DNA from: Antedon mediterranea
Taxonomy: Eukaryota > Echinodermata > Crinoidea > Comatulida > Antedonidae
DNA: 64,000 bases
NCBI RefSeq assembly: GCF_964355755.1
Contig: NC_092678.1
Span: forward strand, 14,728,922-14,792,921
Direction of reading: 5' to 3'
The first letter of the stretch is position 1. Every line of letters starts with the position of its first letter. This document shows, one piece after another, positions 1-11,379 of this stretch. Under the pieces are notes generated by a model. That model was not told where the DNA came from, searched no databases, and saw only the letters and a program-made list of their open reading frames with translations. A program made the translations under genes and the position numbers.

Positions 1-475
1 GTTAACATATATTTTCTTATTCAATATGTCAGTAAGCACAAGTAAAACACAATTAAGATAAAAAATATTGAAAATTGTAGATACGATATTGAAATTTATC
101 TATATTTTGTGAAAAATTTGCATTTTGCAAAAACGTCAATGACCTTTTGACCTCTACTGACCTTAATAATCTTCCGATTAATTGTATTTAAATTTTAAAA
201 GATTTTAAAAGATGTATGCTACACAATGTTACTAAGATAATACTAATTAGATGTTGGATTCTTGGGTTATTAGGATAAATGTTAGCCCCTACCCCAAAAA
301 ATATTTGAAGATAAAACACTGATGATCATTACAAATGACGCAAGTACATACAATGCATCCCTATATTTTTCTGTTAACATCGATTTTTTCACTCTATATG
401 TCCGTGGGAAGAAAATGATATCAAAGAAGTTTAACTGTGGGGGGGGGGGGGGTGCACGGTAACCCCCCTCCAGCC
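1..475. other. AT-rich sequence without a recognised gene
   Basis: No exon, RNA gene or transposon domain is visible. It contains a run of 14 G at 439-452 close to the end of the neighbouring LINE fragment. Confidence 0.5.
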
Positions 476-946
476 CATGGACTAGCTAGTTTATTTAAAA
501 GATCTTGTAATGAGTACACTGTATCACTGATTAAAACTAAGATCATCTGCATACAGTAGGTGATTAATATTTATGTTATCAATTTTTATTTTGTTTCGAT
601 TTTTAGCAGTATGTAATAACTCAGTTATATCATTAATAAAAATATTAAATAATAATGAAGATAAAGGTGACCCTTGTTGTATTCCTACTTCACATTTAAA
701 GGATTCTCCAATTTTGTTGCCAACCTTTAAATGCCCTTTTAGTTTACTATACATTGTTTTTATAACTTTGATTATTTTACCTTTTATACCAGATTTTCTT
801 AGTTTACTTATAAGGAAATCGTGTCTAATAGAATCAAAAGCGCGTTTTAAATCTATAAACGCCATGTACACAGTTCCTCGTTTTTTTGAGAGATATTTGT
901 TAACAATTGTGTCTAAAATAAATATGTTATCAATAGTACGACAATT
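476..946 (-). mobile_element. LINE A, reverse transcriptase 3' half
   Basis: The minus strand encodes the palm of a non-LTR reverse transcriptase: TIDNIFIL, then AFIDLKRAFDSI, then IQQGSPLSSLLFNIFIND, then the catalytic LLYADDL near 535-555. The reading shifts frame after YADDL and continues as ISDTVYSLQDLLNKL to about 476. This is the downstream half of the element whose upstream half lies at 5453-6520; the two were separated by the LINE at 947-5452. Frameshifts and the missing thumb and 3' end show that it is dead. Its clade is not assigned. Confidence 0.85.
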
Positions 947-1128
947 GAGAATAAGTCGAGAAGCGATGCGAGTAAGACGTGTCGAATAATCGCTCCTGGA
1001 AATCAAACATTTCACGTGTCACACCAGCTGAATGCATTGTTACACATAGTCGCAACCTACGTTTACTATTGTTCATTTACCTCAAGGAATTTTGTTTACT
1101 CGATTCCAGTGTTTTATTTGCCCGCAAC

Positions 1129-1990
1129 ATGGGCGGTGGTAAGCCAAAAGGAGGACAGAGGGACGATTCGCCTGCAGCCAGGCCACGTCGTAACCAAAAA
1201 GAGGCTGAAGGAAAAGGCATCCCTTGCCTTAATGATCAGTTAGATAAGTCCAATTGCGACATAGACTCTAAGGAAATCACTGTCATTATCCAATCTGAAT
1301 TGAAACTCTTATTTGATGGCAAATCGAACATATTGGATAAATTAGCGAAACAAATAACATCAAATGATCAAGGACCAACTGGCTGAGCATATTATGCAAA
1401 TTGTTAGTAAAGCCACTATGGATGCTCTTAGATTTGAACTTGACGAGTCGAATGATCGCATGAAGAAAATGCAACAGGAAATCGAGGACATTAGGGAATC
1501 ACTGGATGAAAGTGAACAAAATTCCAGGAGGAACTGTTTGGTGATACACGGACTGGAGGAGAAAGTAGGTGAGAATACCGATAATATTGTTACACAATTA
1601 TTTAGTTCTAAGATGAACCTTACGGTGAATCATAATGACATTAATAGGAGTCACAGACTAGGCCCCAAGAAACCAAGTAACGGCAAGCCCCGGGGAGTTA
1701 TTGTGAAGTTCGCTCAATACAATAAAAGAAATGTTTATAAAGCAAAAAGAAAACTGAAAGGTACCGATACCTTTAAACACGAGAACCTAACAATGAAAAG
1801 GATGAAATTGTTAAGAACCATCAAAACCCAGCATAATTCCGCCTTGACCGCAGTCTGGACCCAAGATGGACGCATACATGTACTAACTAAGAATAATAAG
1901 AAGATTGTCGTAACAAAATTTTCCGATCTCAACAAACTGTTGCATCCACCTAATTTACCGTGTGGTATTACATTAAATGTGAAATTGTGA
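1129..1990 (+). pseudogene. LINE B ORF1 (coiled coil + RRM-like RNA-binding protein)
   Basis: The start is chosen at MGGGKPKGGQRDD (1129), which begins a basic, glycine-rich N-terminus. A frameshift at about 1380 moves the reading to KDQLAEHIMQIV. Next comes a heptad-rich stretch with ESNDRMKKMQQEIEDI (coiled coil), then NCLVIHGLEE and RSHRLGPKK, typical of the RRM-like and C-terminal domains of LINE ORF1 RNA chaperones. Members of this family bind LINE RNA as multimers. The second part is open to a TGA at 1988-1990. Confidence 0.75.
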
Positions 1991-2154
1991 GATTTCTTGT
2001 TTTTGCCATGAAACCAGAATTTTAACTATTGTATACATTATAGACTGCATTAACTGTTTGGTGTGTGTGCTTTATTGTGATTCTTTTTATTGTAAATTGT
2101 GTTTTTTTTTTTATTATTGTATTGCTAACCTGCCGGTTTTTAGTCATTTAGTTG

Positions 2155-2203
2155 AACCAGGGAAGAGTTAAATTACAAAATTAAATTTAACTCTTCCCTG
2201 GTT
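2155..2203 (+). repeat. Perfect 20-bp stem hairpin between LINE B ORF1 and ORF2
   Basis: Arm 2155-2174 is the exact reverse complement of arm 2184-2203, with a 9-nt loop. Pairing continues outward with one mismatch to about 2151 and 2207. It lies 165 bp after the ORF1 stop and 68 bp before the proposed ORF2 ATG. Confidence 0.9.
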
Positions 2204-2270
2204 GAACGCCATTTTGCTTAACAGCTTTGGTGAATTGATTGTATTTTGTTCTTTTTTCCAATACTACTTT

Positions 2271-5241
2271 ATGAGCACGACTCAATATGAAAATAAATCG
2301 AGTCCTACACATTCCATAGATTGCTTTGAAAGTGACGAGGCTGGTTTATGCAAATATTTCACTCCAACACAACTAAATGAGCTACAAGCGCAAATTGATA
2401 ACAATGGTATCTTTACAACGTTACACATGAATGCACGTAGTCTTCCAAAACACTTCGACGAACTTAGCATTATGTTAGATACCATAGGTCGTGCATTTGA
2501 TGTACTTGGTTTCTCGGAAACCTGGATAAATAAGAACACGCCAATTGACTTATTAAATATCAATGGTAACAATATGTACAAGGAGAAGGTAGAGTCGGTG
2601 GTGGAGTTTGTCTATATTTAAAAGAACAAATCAACACCGTAACACGTGATGATTTTGTATTTAATGATAACTCCGTTGATTCACTTTTTCTAGAAATAAT
2701 AAACACAAACGGCAAAACTACTATTGTAGGTATGTTGTATCGACCACCAAATTCAAACGTCAACTCATTTAACTCTGATCTGGAAGAAATCTTACATAAA
2801 CTTAATCGCGAAAACAAAAACTGCTATATCTTAGGAGATTTTAATCAAGACTTATTAAAATATGACATTCAAAAAACAACACAGGGATTCACAAACATTA
2901 TTTACTCCACATCTTTTAATCCATTAATCAACTTACCCACCAGAATAACATCGTCTTCTGCTACAATTTTAGATAATATTATTACAAATGATGATAACAT
3001 TTCGCATTGTGGAGTAATAGTCACTGACATTACCGATCATCTACCCATTTTCATGACAACACACTTGTCATTAAATACTAACACACAAGCTCCAATTACA
3101 AAACAAAAAATAATTAATGATACAACATTAAATAACTTGCTTATTGCTATTTCTAATTAGGATTGGGGTGAACTATATTTATGCACAGATACCAATACAT
3201 CATATAACCTATTTATTAAAAAGCTATCCAATCTCATAGATAATAACATACCTACAAAAAGTAATAAGCCAAATGGTAATACAAAGAAAAAACCATGGAT
3301 CACAACTATTTTGATTTCAATAAAAAAGAAAAATAAACTTTATAAAAAATACCTTAAAAACCAACACAATTATTAAAAAATATATATAAAAAGTACAAAA
3401 ATAAATTAACTCATTTAATTAGAATTCGGAAAAAACAATATTATTCCAAAAAACTGGATGCAGCTCGACACGATTCAAAGCAAACATGGAAAGTTTTAAA
3501 TGAAGTTCTAAATAGAAAAAAATGTGTTAAGCCAAATGAGGTAATTAACCATAGTAATAACACTTTGGTATGTGATCCAAAAGGTATGTCTGACGCTTTT
3601 AATGACTTCTTTTCCAACATTGGAAATGAATTAGCAAACAAAATACCAAATGTAAACAATTCTGACTTTAAACAATATATGAAAGAGAGTCAATCCCAAT
3701 CCATATTTTTCAATCCTACGAATGAAGAAGAGGTCATTGAAATAGTTAGTCAAATCAAAAATTCAAATTTAGAAGGTGTTGATAACTTAAATAATCGCAT
3801 TCTAAAACATATTATTTCTGCTGTGGCATCTCCTCTTGTACATATCCTTAACCTCTCTCTTGAGACAGGCATGGTCCCTGATAGTATTAAAGTAGCTAGA
3901 TTAGTTCCAATTTTTAAATCTGGCAATAAAAGTGACGTCAGCAATTATAGGCCGATCTCTATTCTGCCTACCGCTTCAAAAATTCTTGAAAAAATTGTTC
4001 AAATTAGAGTAAATAATTATATCACAAAGTGTAACATCCTTAATAATGCACAATATGGTTTCAGAAAAAAACAGTTCTACTTTTATGGCCGTTATAGATC
4101 TGGTTGAACGAATAACCGATGCGCTTGATAAGAAAAAAAAAACCCATCGGAATATTTATTGATTTGTCTAAAGCGTTTGATATCAACCATGATATACTTC
4201 TTAAAAAAATGGAACACTATGGCATAAGAGGCACAGCCCTTAAATGGTTTAGAAACTATATTAGTGGAAGGAAACGATTTAAGTCTATTGATAACACAAG
4301 TTCGTGTTTGATGGAAATAAATTGCGGTGTACCACAGGGTTCAATTCTGAGGCCTCTACTTTTTATTTTGTACATTAATGATGTATTTAATTGCTCAAAC
4401 TCGTTATCTTTTGTTTTATTTGCTGACGACACAAACATATCTGCATCTCACGAAAACTTGGATACGCTCATAGAACTTGTTAATGGTGAACTAAAAAATG
4501 TTTCGGATTGGTTCATGTGCAATAAACTATCGAGCAACGTTAAAAAAACTAATCAGCGAAATCCAAGTAATTTAGGGAATGTAAATATTTATGTCAACAA
4601 TAACAGAATAGATAGATTTAAATCGACTAAATTCCTTGGAGTGCCTATTGATGAATTTCTCACATATAAGAACCACATCAATGTTACAGCTATGAAATGA
4701 AATAACATATCTCGATATGTAGGCATACTATATAAAGTAAGACATTTTTTACCAAGCCTATGCTCTCTGGACAATATACAAATCACTCATTGAACCAGTA
4801 TTAAATTATTGCAACATAATATGGTGTAGCACATTTCCAAGTTATCTAGATAAGTTATTTAAACTCCAGAAAAGGGCATTACGAGCTATAACATGGTCAA
4901 AGTTTAATGATTCAATGACTCAATGTTTCTATAAAATTAAACTTCCTAAAATTGCTGATATCAATAAGTACCAAATTGGGCTTTTCATGTATAATGTAAC
5001 TACTAATCAGGACGTGCGTTTTTCACCGCTCTTTATTAAAAATGGTTCTTACCATAATTATAATACAAGATCTAAAGACAAAATGAGACTCAGAAAACCT
5101 AATCGTACTTCTACTAGTTTTACTGTGTCATGTGTGGGACCCAAATTGTGGAATGACTTGAATTACGAACTGCAAAGTACCAAATCAATATATATATTTA
5201 AATCATTGTTTAAAGAACATTTATTATCATTTTACAAATAA
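2271..5241 (+). pseudogene. LINE B ORF2 (APE-type endonuclease + reverse transcriptase), frameshifted
   Basis: The start is placed at MSTTQYENKS (2271). The endonuclease part shows LHMNARSLPKHFDE, FSETWINKN, then after a frameshift near 2585 GMLYRPPNSN, ILGDFNQDLL and the C-terminal DITDHLPIF, ending in a stop at 3158-3160. The linker and the reverse transcriptase resume at about 3420: RLVPIFKSGNKSDVSNYRPIS, QYGFRKK, a frameshift near 4090, then [29 protein letters not shown] and the catalytic FADDT (near 4420). The last part (4915-5241) holds the CR1-like C-terminus with YNTRSKDK and GPKLWNDL. At least four frameshifts or stops inactivate it. Confidence 0.85.
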
Positions 5242-5452
5242 TTTTTAAAATAATACTTGTTGCAGGATTTAGCTTTTTTATTATTTATGTTTTAGTTTTT
5301 TCGGCTAGTTAGGGACGCAGGGGGACACAACTAATCAAGCTCTTTTGAGTTTTTATGTGTTTCCTTTTCATCTTTTTTATGTTCTCATATATTGTTGTTG
5401 TATATGTTCATGATTGAGGATGAATAAAGAATATTTGAATTTGAATTTGAAT

Positions 5453-6520
5453 TTTCTAAACCCTCCCTGTTCTTGATGTAATATTTCATTTTCTTCTGTT
5501 CATTTGCTTAATCTATTGCTTATAATGTATAAAAACACCTTGCCTAAAGTGGATATTAATGATACGCCTCTATAATTTGCTGGTTGATCTCTTTTACCCT
5601 TTTTAAATATAGGAATACTATTGCTTGTTGCCCATTGTTGAGGAACATTTCCAGAGGTAAAAATACTATTACAAATTTTCGTAATTGCGCTAATAGCAGC
5701 ATTTGGCATACAAGTAAAAAATGCAATTGGGAATCCATCAATACCTGGAGCTTTACCCCTTTTCTGTGCTTTAATTGCATAAATTAACTCTTCCCGGCTG
5801 ATTTCTTCATTGTAACAATCGTTATGTTCGCAATTTTTATCGTTATCGTCTTCTATATTGATTTCTTGTATATTATTTGTTTGATTTTGGAACATTGTTT
5901 TGAAGTAATCATGCCATTTTTTAAGTGTAATGTTTGTCACGTTTTGTTGTCGTTTGGTTTTAAGGTTTTTCCAAAATGTTGTACTGTTATGTTCCTTTAT
6001 TAACCTGATTAATTTTTGTTGTGATGAATTTTTATGTTTATTTTTTTAAATTTTATTATTTTTTTATAACTCCTTTTCTTTAAAAGATATTCCTTTAATA
6101 GTTTTATATTTTTTATATTTATTAAGAATGCTACGAATAATATTTTTTTTTTTATGCATTGACGATCAAAACATGTATTCTTTGGCAATTTTGTGCATTT
6201 TTTTTTTGTATTTGTGTTTGTTTTTTTGTATTTATGTAAACATATTCTAAAGTTCTATAAAGGTTAATTAGGGCTTCATCAATATCACTTTTTTCAACAT
6301 TTTCATTAATATCATCAAGAAATTTGAAAATGTGTTCATCATTCCATTTGTCCTTGGCTTTATTCATCCTTGCTTCGGACCATTGAAATGTTTCATGTGT
6401 TTTCCAGATTTCTTTTTTTAAATCGTTCGTAATTTCTTTTTTTGTTTTGTTCAGTCTCTAATAAAATTTCAAAATGTAAGGGCATATGGTCGGATTCTAT
6501 CCTAATTTCCACTTTTGGTC
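5453..6520 (-). mobile_element. LINE A, endonuclease C-terminus and reverse transcriptase start
   Basis: Reading on the minus strand, 6515-6430 gives RIESDHMPLHFEI, the SDH motif of an APE endonuclease. It is followed by a basic linker (KDKWNDEHIFKFLDDI, near 6360-6310), then the reverse transcriptase start at 5940-5455: GKAPGIDGFPIAFF, IPIFKKGKRDQPANYRGVS, SNRLSK, an internal stop where Trp is expected, and QEQGGFR at the junction with LINE B. It joins 476-946 after the nested insertion is removed. Its upstream edge abuts the gypsy fragment at about 6520-6525. Confidence 0.8.
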
Positions 6521-6524
6521 TATT

Positions 6525-6995
6525 CTAATAATCAGTACAAAAACGATACGATTTATCTGGCTTCGGAACTAATATACATGGAGAACTCCAAGCACTCCAA
6601 CTATGCTCGATTATATCATTTTTAATCATGTAAAGAATCACATTTTGTAATATCTTCATCTTGAACGGATTTGCTCTATATGGATTTTGTTTTATTGGTG
6701 AACAATCAGCTGTCTTAACGTCATGCTCCACTAAGTTCATTCGACCTGAAACATCCGAAAACAACTTCAGATTTCCAAATATCAAACTAACAATTTCAAC
6801 CTTACGATCACAAGATAAATGACCAACTTTTTCTTCAATGTTTGCAAGGACATCTGAATTACTGAACTTAACACATGTATCAGGATCCACAAACTCTTCA
6901 GAATTCTCTTCAACAACACACGTAACTGGTGTTGACGTACAGGTATCACTATTATTTCTCGCTGTGTATGGTTTCAACATGCATTTATATGACAC
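6525..6995 (-). pseudogene. Gypsy reverse transcriptase, N-terminal part only
   Basis: After an acidic linker the reading shows FSDVSGRMNLVEHDV, PIKQNPYRANPFK, WSAWSSPCILVPKPD and RFCTDY, the standard first motifs of Ty3/gypsy reverse transcriptase. The catalytic YxDD region is missing because the element is cut at 6525. It follows the integrase C-terminal module directly. Confidence 0.85.
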
Positions 6996-6999
6996 AGTC

Positions 7000-8028
7000 G
7001 CTTCTTTTTACGCCTACCTGGAGTATCTAACACATAGTCAACTTCTCCTACTCTTTCTAATACTTTGTAAGGACCAGCAAATCTTGCAGATAATGGTTAA
7101 CTGGGAAGAGGCAACATAACTAACACTTCATCACCTGAATTAAAGCTTCTCTTTTCTGATTTCCTATCAAACAATCTCTTCATTTTAGCCTGAGCCTTCA
7201 CGAAATTCTTTCTAGCCATCTCACGAGCACGATTTAATCGATCACGAAATTCAGACACATAATCTAGTATCGATACAGACTCTTCTGCATTCCCTAACAG
7301 CCTTTCTTTTACTATTTTAAGAGGGCCTCGGACCCAATGACCATACACCAACTCAAATGGGCTAAACCCTAAGGACTCTTGCACTGTTTCACGAACAGCG
7401 AATAACAATAAGGGAACTCCCTCATCCCATTCCTTTTCACATTGAAAACAATAGGTTTTAAGCATATTCTTAAGTGCTTGATGAAATCTCTCAAGTGCCC
7501 CTTGAGACTGTGGATGGTAAGCACTTGAACTTATATGGGCAACACCTAACTGCTCTAACTAACTTGTTTAAATATCTTTGACATGATGTTTGATCCTTGA
7601 TCGGACTGAACAGCTTTAGGCAATCTTACCCATGTAAAGAATTTTACCAATGCTTTAACAACATTCTTAGCTGTAATACGCCTAAGAGGAATCGCTTCTG
7701 GAAACCTACTTGATGCATACATTATTGTTAATAGATACTCATTTCCATTTTTAGTACGTTGTAATGGTCCCACACAATCAACAATAACCCTTGAAAATGG
7801 TTCACCGAATGCAGGAATAGGCTTAAGTGGAACATTTTGATTAGGCTTCCCCACTACCTGACACGCATGACAGGAATTACAATAGTTAGACACATCGTTT
7901 CTAAGACCAGGCCAAAAGAAATGCCTGAGAATATTGTCTACCGTTTTATTGACACCTAAATGACCTGAAAGAGGATGGATCATCATGCGCAATACCAATA
8001 ATATCCTGACGGTATCCACTAGGAATAA
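7000..8028 (-). pseudogene. Gypsy integrase (H2C2 zinc finger, DDE core, GPY/F module), broken
   Basis: The zinc-binding part has HPLSGHLGVNKT and CNSCHACQ. The catalytic core shows VDCVGPL (first Asp), QSDQGSN (second Asp) and, across a stop-containing gap at 7555-7465, the expected Glu in a GALERF segment. The C-terminal part has SPFELVYGHWVRGPL (7465-7097) and a GPY/F module beginning AGPYKVLERV (near 7060), ending in a CHIN segment. Stops and frameshifts break it into at least three reading segments. Confidence 0.85.
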
Positions 8029-8672
8029 CTATCTGGTGAATCTCATTCCACCCCATACTGGAAGACTCGGAACGACACCGACAACAAAATCTCCGCTAAC
8101 AATATCTGCCAAAGCAGAAAATACCTCTTGGGCTTTACCCACAAGAGCAGTTTGTAACAACACAGTCCAGTGTCTAGCAGGCCACTTTAATATATTAGCA
8201 ATTTTCTCAAAAGCTAAAAAATATGTCTCTACCTCGTCCTCATTAAACTTGGGAACCCATTTAATATTCTGAGTAATCTCTGAATCATTAGGTGTAGAAA
8301 CCCGTGTGGTGTGACCCATTTTGTTAGCTAATTCTAATTTCCTTAACTCAAATTCATGTTTTTCTTTTTCCATTTCTCTTTGAGTTTGCATCTCTAGAAT
8401 CTCTATTTTTCTTCTTTCAAAAATTGTTTTTTTCACAACTCGATTCTAGCCAACTCGACCTCATTCCCCGCAGTTTTTACAGATTCATGAGTAATCAAAC
8501 CAACATGACTTCCAATCACATTTATCAAGTCATATTTATTCATGGAATCATTTATAGATAGGCCTACTCCAACCCTAGTACCTAGGATTCGAAAACGCTC
8601 ATCTGATAGCTGAGCTACCACCTCGATGGACATGCTATCCAAAAATTCCTCGTCAAAATCACTTTCTGACAT
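8029..8672 (-). pseudogene. Gypsy gag, frameshifted and 3' deleted
   Basis: The start is taken at MSESDFDEEFLDSMS (8672). A frameshift in an A-rich run near 8430 leads into a charged coiled-coil stretch (IEILEMQTQREMEKEK) and then WVPKFNEDEVETYFLAFEKI and WPARHWTVLLQTALVGKAQE, the capsid-like region of Gmr1-type gag. The nucleocapsid is lost. I place the gag start downstream of the primer site; the open reading upstream of it (to 8954) is read as leader sequence. Confidence 0.75.
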
Positions 8673-8987
8673 AGTTTCTACTTGAAACAAACAAACAAAC
8701 ACACAGGTTAAAATAATAACCAATATGACGATAATTACCTGCCAAGCCCATACAGTATTAAACCTACCGAGCGCCGTGGTCTCAATAACTAGACCCCTAA
8801 AATCAAAGCCAAACTGACTTCTAGTATCACAGGCAAGCCTACACAAGCCTAAAACAACAACACAGTTTTCTGGCTCGGCGGCCGCCAAACCACTTTTGCT
8901 ATAAAACGCATCTAAACAAAAAACCAGCTTAGAATAAGCAACAAAAATTACCATCAGTTCGATCTACAACAACAATTTCGTACTTTA

Positions 8988-9005
8988 TTCCCGGACGAGC
9001 CCCCA
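8988..9005 (-). promoter_or_regulatory. Primer-binding site, tRNA-Pro type
   Basis: On the minus strand this reads TGGGGGCTCGTCCGGGAA, which differs only at the last base from the tRNA-Pro primer site known from gammaretroviruses. It lies 3 bp inside the LTR boundary (CA at 9010-9009) and upstream of gag, as expected for the start of minus-strand cDNA synthesis. Confidence 0.75.
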
Positions 9006-9008
9006 ATT

Positions 9009-9065
9009 TGTTACGGGCTCACTCGTTAGGCTGAAACTAGACTTGCCCCAAGTCCGTATTATCTT
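9009..9065 (-). mobile_element. Remnant of the gypsy 5' LTR
   Basis: The sequence adjoining the primer site ends in CA on the minus strand (9010-9009), as LTRs do. The outer LTR end cannot be placed because another repeat starts at about 9071. No second LTR is visible in the window. Confidence 0.45.
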
Positions 9066-9070
9066 TTTTT

Positions 9071-9770
9071 AGTCGCGTGGAAGCGACTCTATAGTTCACT
9101 ATGTCGGTCGATCGGTCGGTCTGTTGGTCTGTCGGTATGTCGGTCTGTCGGTCCGGTATCACTATGCGTTTTATCGCTTTCTGACGTTATCTTGTCAAGT
9201 AATTTTTTCACAGTATATTCCTTATGGCCAGGAATCGATGTGGTTATGTTTTCACGTGCGCAATAAAAAAGTACGTGGTCTACGCACGATTTTAACGAAA
9301 TCACATTTGTAATCATATCTTCACAACCATGAATCACAATTAAATAAAATTTGGTACTCATAAATTTCAGGGCATAAATCATCATATGGCAAAACAATTA
9401 CGTGCGTAGCGCATGTAACGCATGCGTACGCGCGCTTAAAATTTTCAAAATTTATTTTCGATGAAATAAGAGTACGTTTCAGGCAATTTTAAGCGTTTAC
9501 AAAATTGCCATGAGTGCGCGTATTTTTGCGCGCGCACTGCGCGTTAAATGTTATTACATACTGTACTCTTTTTGCCCGATTTCAGTTTTCTTGACTTGCT
9601 TTTCAACTCGAAATTACGTTATACGAGCACGTCAAAAGTGACAGGCTACGCAAGTGTAAATTAAAAAAAATATAACTGTTTTTAAACATTTCAACATTTT
9701 TAAACATGTTCAGTCATTTCGGTTAGTTGGTAGGTTGGTCGGTCGGTCGGTAAACACTAAGCACGCGACT
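9071..9770. mobile_element. Inverted-repeat element with TCGG arrays and a CpG-rich core
   Basis: The ends are AGTCGCGTG (9071-9079) and its reverse complement CACGCGACT (9762-9770). Just inside each end are (TCGG/GGTC)n arrays (9101-9155 and 9732-9752). The middle holds CpG-rich words such as GCGCGCACTGCGCG (9528-9543) in otherwise AT-rich DNA. No protein is supported. It may be a non-autonomous DNA transposon; no target duplication is clear. Confidence 0.4.
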
Positions 9771-11379
9771 GCAGCCATCTATATGGCCTTGTTTTTTAAT
9801 TTATTTGTTTTTATTTCGACCGCGATTTTTGTCTGAAAATACAGACTTGTGAAACACGTATAGAAATCGATTTGCAGACCGCAAACATCCGATAAGAATG
9901 ACGTAGGTTATCATACTGTATTTGGCTATATGGGGCGGGCGGTATGTAAATATGGATTTTGAATCAACCAATGATCATTTTGTTTCAAAATGAAAAAAGA
10001 TCGAGACGTACGTACAGTGCTGAATGTACGATCGAGACTGTTGAAATATAAAATCGTAATGCCAAGTTGTTTTGTTTATTAATTGTTTAGTCCTTGGCCT
10101 AGGCCTCTTTCGTAGGTCCCACTCAACTCGCACGTATGACCTGCCAAATAAACGCCAATAAAGTAGCCCTATGACATACCACCACCGGCACACAACAGGG
10201 CTACACCACCACACATAACAGGACAGGGTCTGGGTGGGAATTAAATCAAACTTATCTCCGCGTAATAAATGATCCATTCAATGTTTGATTTGCGGAGGAG
10301 AAGCTAGCCTATCATATCAAGACGAGTTTTCATGTTCTTGGGAAAACATCCCATCAAATGTTTACCAGACTACTAGGCATATAAAATAATTTCTAGCCTT
10401 CAGAAACTTTCATAAATGTACCCTAGTACACATTGTCTAAACGTAACATAGCGCATGCGCATCATCTTAGTTGTTGAGTCTTTGAAATTCTGAAATATGA
10501 ATATTAAAACGGCGTACGAGTGAGTAGCCAATCGCATGCAGCTGAAACTAGTCAACCGGATAATCGTATGTACCAATAATTATTGGTGTCAAACCACGTG
10601 CCTTGTGCGTGTTTCCCCAGACGGAGTATCCAAAACCAAGTAGTATACGTATGAAACGCCATATGTGCCAAAATATGTATCTTTTTACTAATATTAAGAC
10701 AAAACTCCGTCTGGAACCCAGACTAGGCTGAAACCAACAATAAGAATATAACAAAACACGTTGTAGCTGTCGTCCATCTTTATTCATCTCCATCTTTCTC
10801 TCTAGAGGGCTCACTTCCGTGTGACAAACCCATCACATGTATAATACCCTGTATCAATAACACATGCTTTATTGACAAAAGCTGCAAATGAAATAAATAA
10901 ACTCAGTGACAATATTAATCAGTACTTACTGCTACGGTCTTAAATTATGAGATCGATGTGTACAGTTATTGTAGAGGGTTGGCCGATTAGAAAGACAATT
11001 TCAAGTCAAGAGCCATTTTTTTTTTGCATGTGAAATAATTATAATAATTAATTTCATCTAAATCCAATCTAGTAAGACTTTTTCGAAATCATTATACAGA
11101 TAATTCATAATGGTGACCAGACTCACATTTCTTTGTCAATCGACAACAGCAACTATGTATTGACTTTTTTCGCTTATCATTATAGTAATTATAATAATTA
11201 TTTACTTCAGGGTTGTACAATAGCTGTTTGTGAGTTTAAATGTAATTTATTTTAGTCATGTCATAACAATGTTTAATTTACAACAGTTGTCAATTATTAT
11301 GTGACATGAATAAAAAAACATGTGTGCATTACAGCTGTAATCTATATTTATAAACTACATGATTATGATTTCTTTCTAG
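9771..11379. other. Intergenic or intron DNA without a recognised gene
   Basis: No exon with recognisable protein was found. A short inverted repeat CAGACGGAGT ... ACTCCGTCTG brackets 10619-10713. Any promoter or first exon of the ANK-Roc gene should lie here or further upstream in unrecognised sequence. Confidence 0.4.

Larger units (their letters stand above)
947..5452 (+). mobile_element. LINE B, nearly full-length two-ORF non-LTR retrotransposon, CR1/Jockey-like
   Basis: This is a two-ORF LINE on the plus strand. A short 5' leader is followed by ORF1 (1129-1990), a 280-bp spacer holding a perfect hairpin, ORF2 with endonuclease and reverse transcriptase (2271-5241), a short 3' UTR, and a GAATTT-type repeat tail at about 5436-5452. 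The insertion point is set by LINE A: its minus-strand reading QGGFR stops at about 5455 and resumes at the NC-TIDNIF codons near 946. Both ORFs carry frameshifts, so it is no longer active, but its order is complete. It is related to the element at 16215-18780; both ORF2 starts read MST(T/S)QY. Confidence 0.85.
6525..9065 (-). mobile_element. Ty3/gypsy LTR retrotransposon fragment, Gmr1-like order (IN before RT)
   Basis: On the minus strand the order is part of an LTR, tRNA-primer site, gag, integrase and reverse transcriptase start. The integrase-before-RT order is the hallmark of Gmr1-like Ty3/gypsy elements and differs from typical gypsy, where the integrase is last. Gag is fused to the integrase N-terminus by a deletion that removed the nucleocapsid and protease. 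Reverse transcriptase stops after FCTDY at 6525, where LINE A begins; RNase H and the 3' LTR are absent. Frameshifts occur near 8430, 7990 and 6970. It is inactive. Confidence 0.8.

Noticed and set aside
9975-10814. Minus-strand open frames of 88-100 codons
   Set aside because: No family similarity, no splice context and composition like the surrounding DNA.
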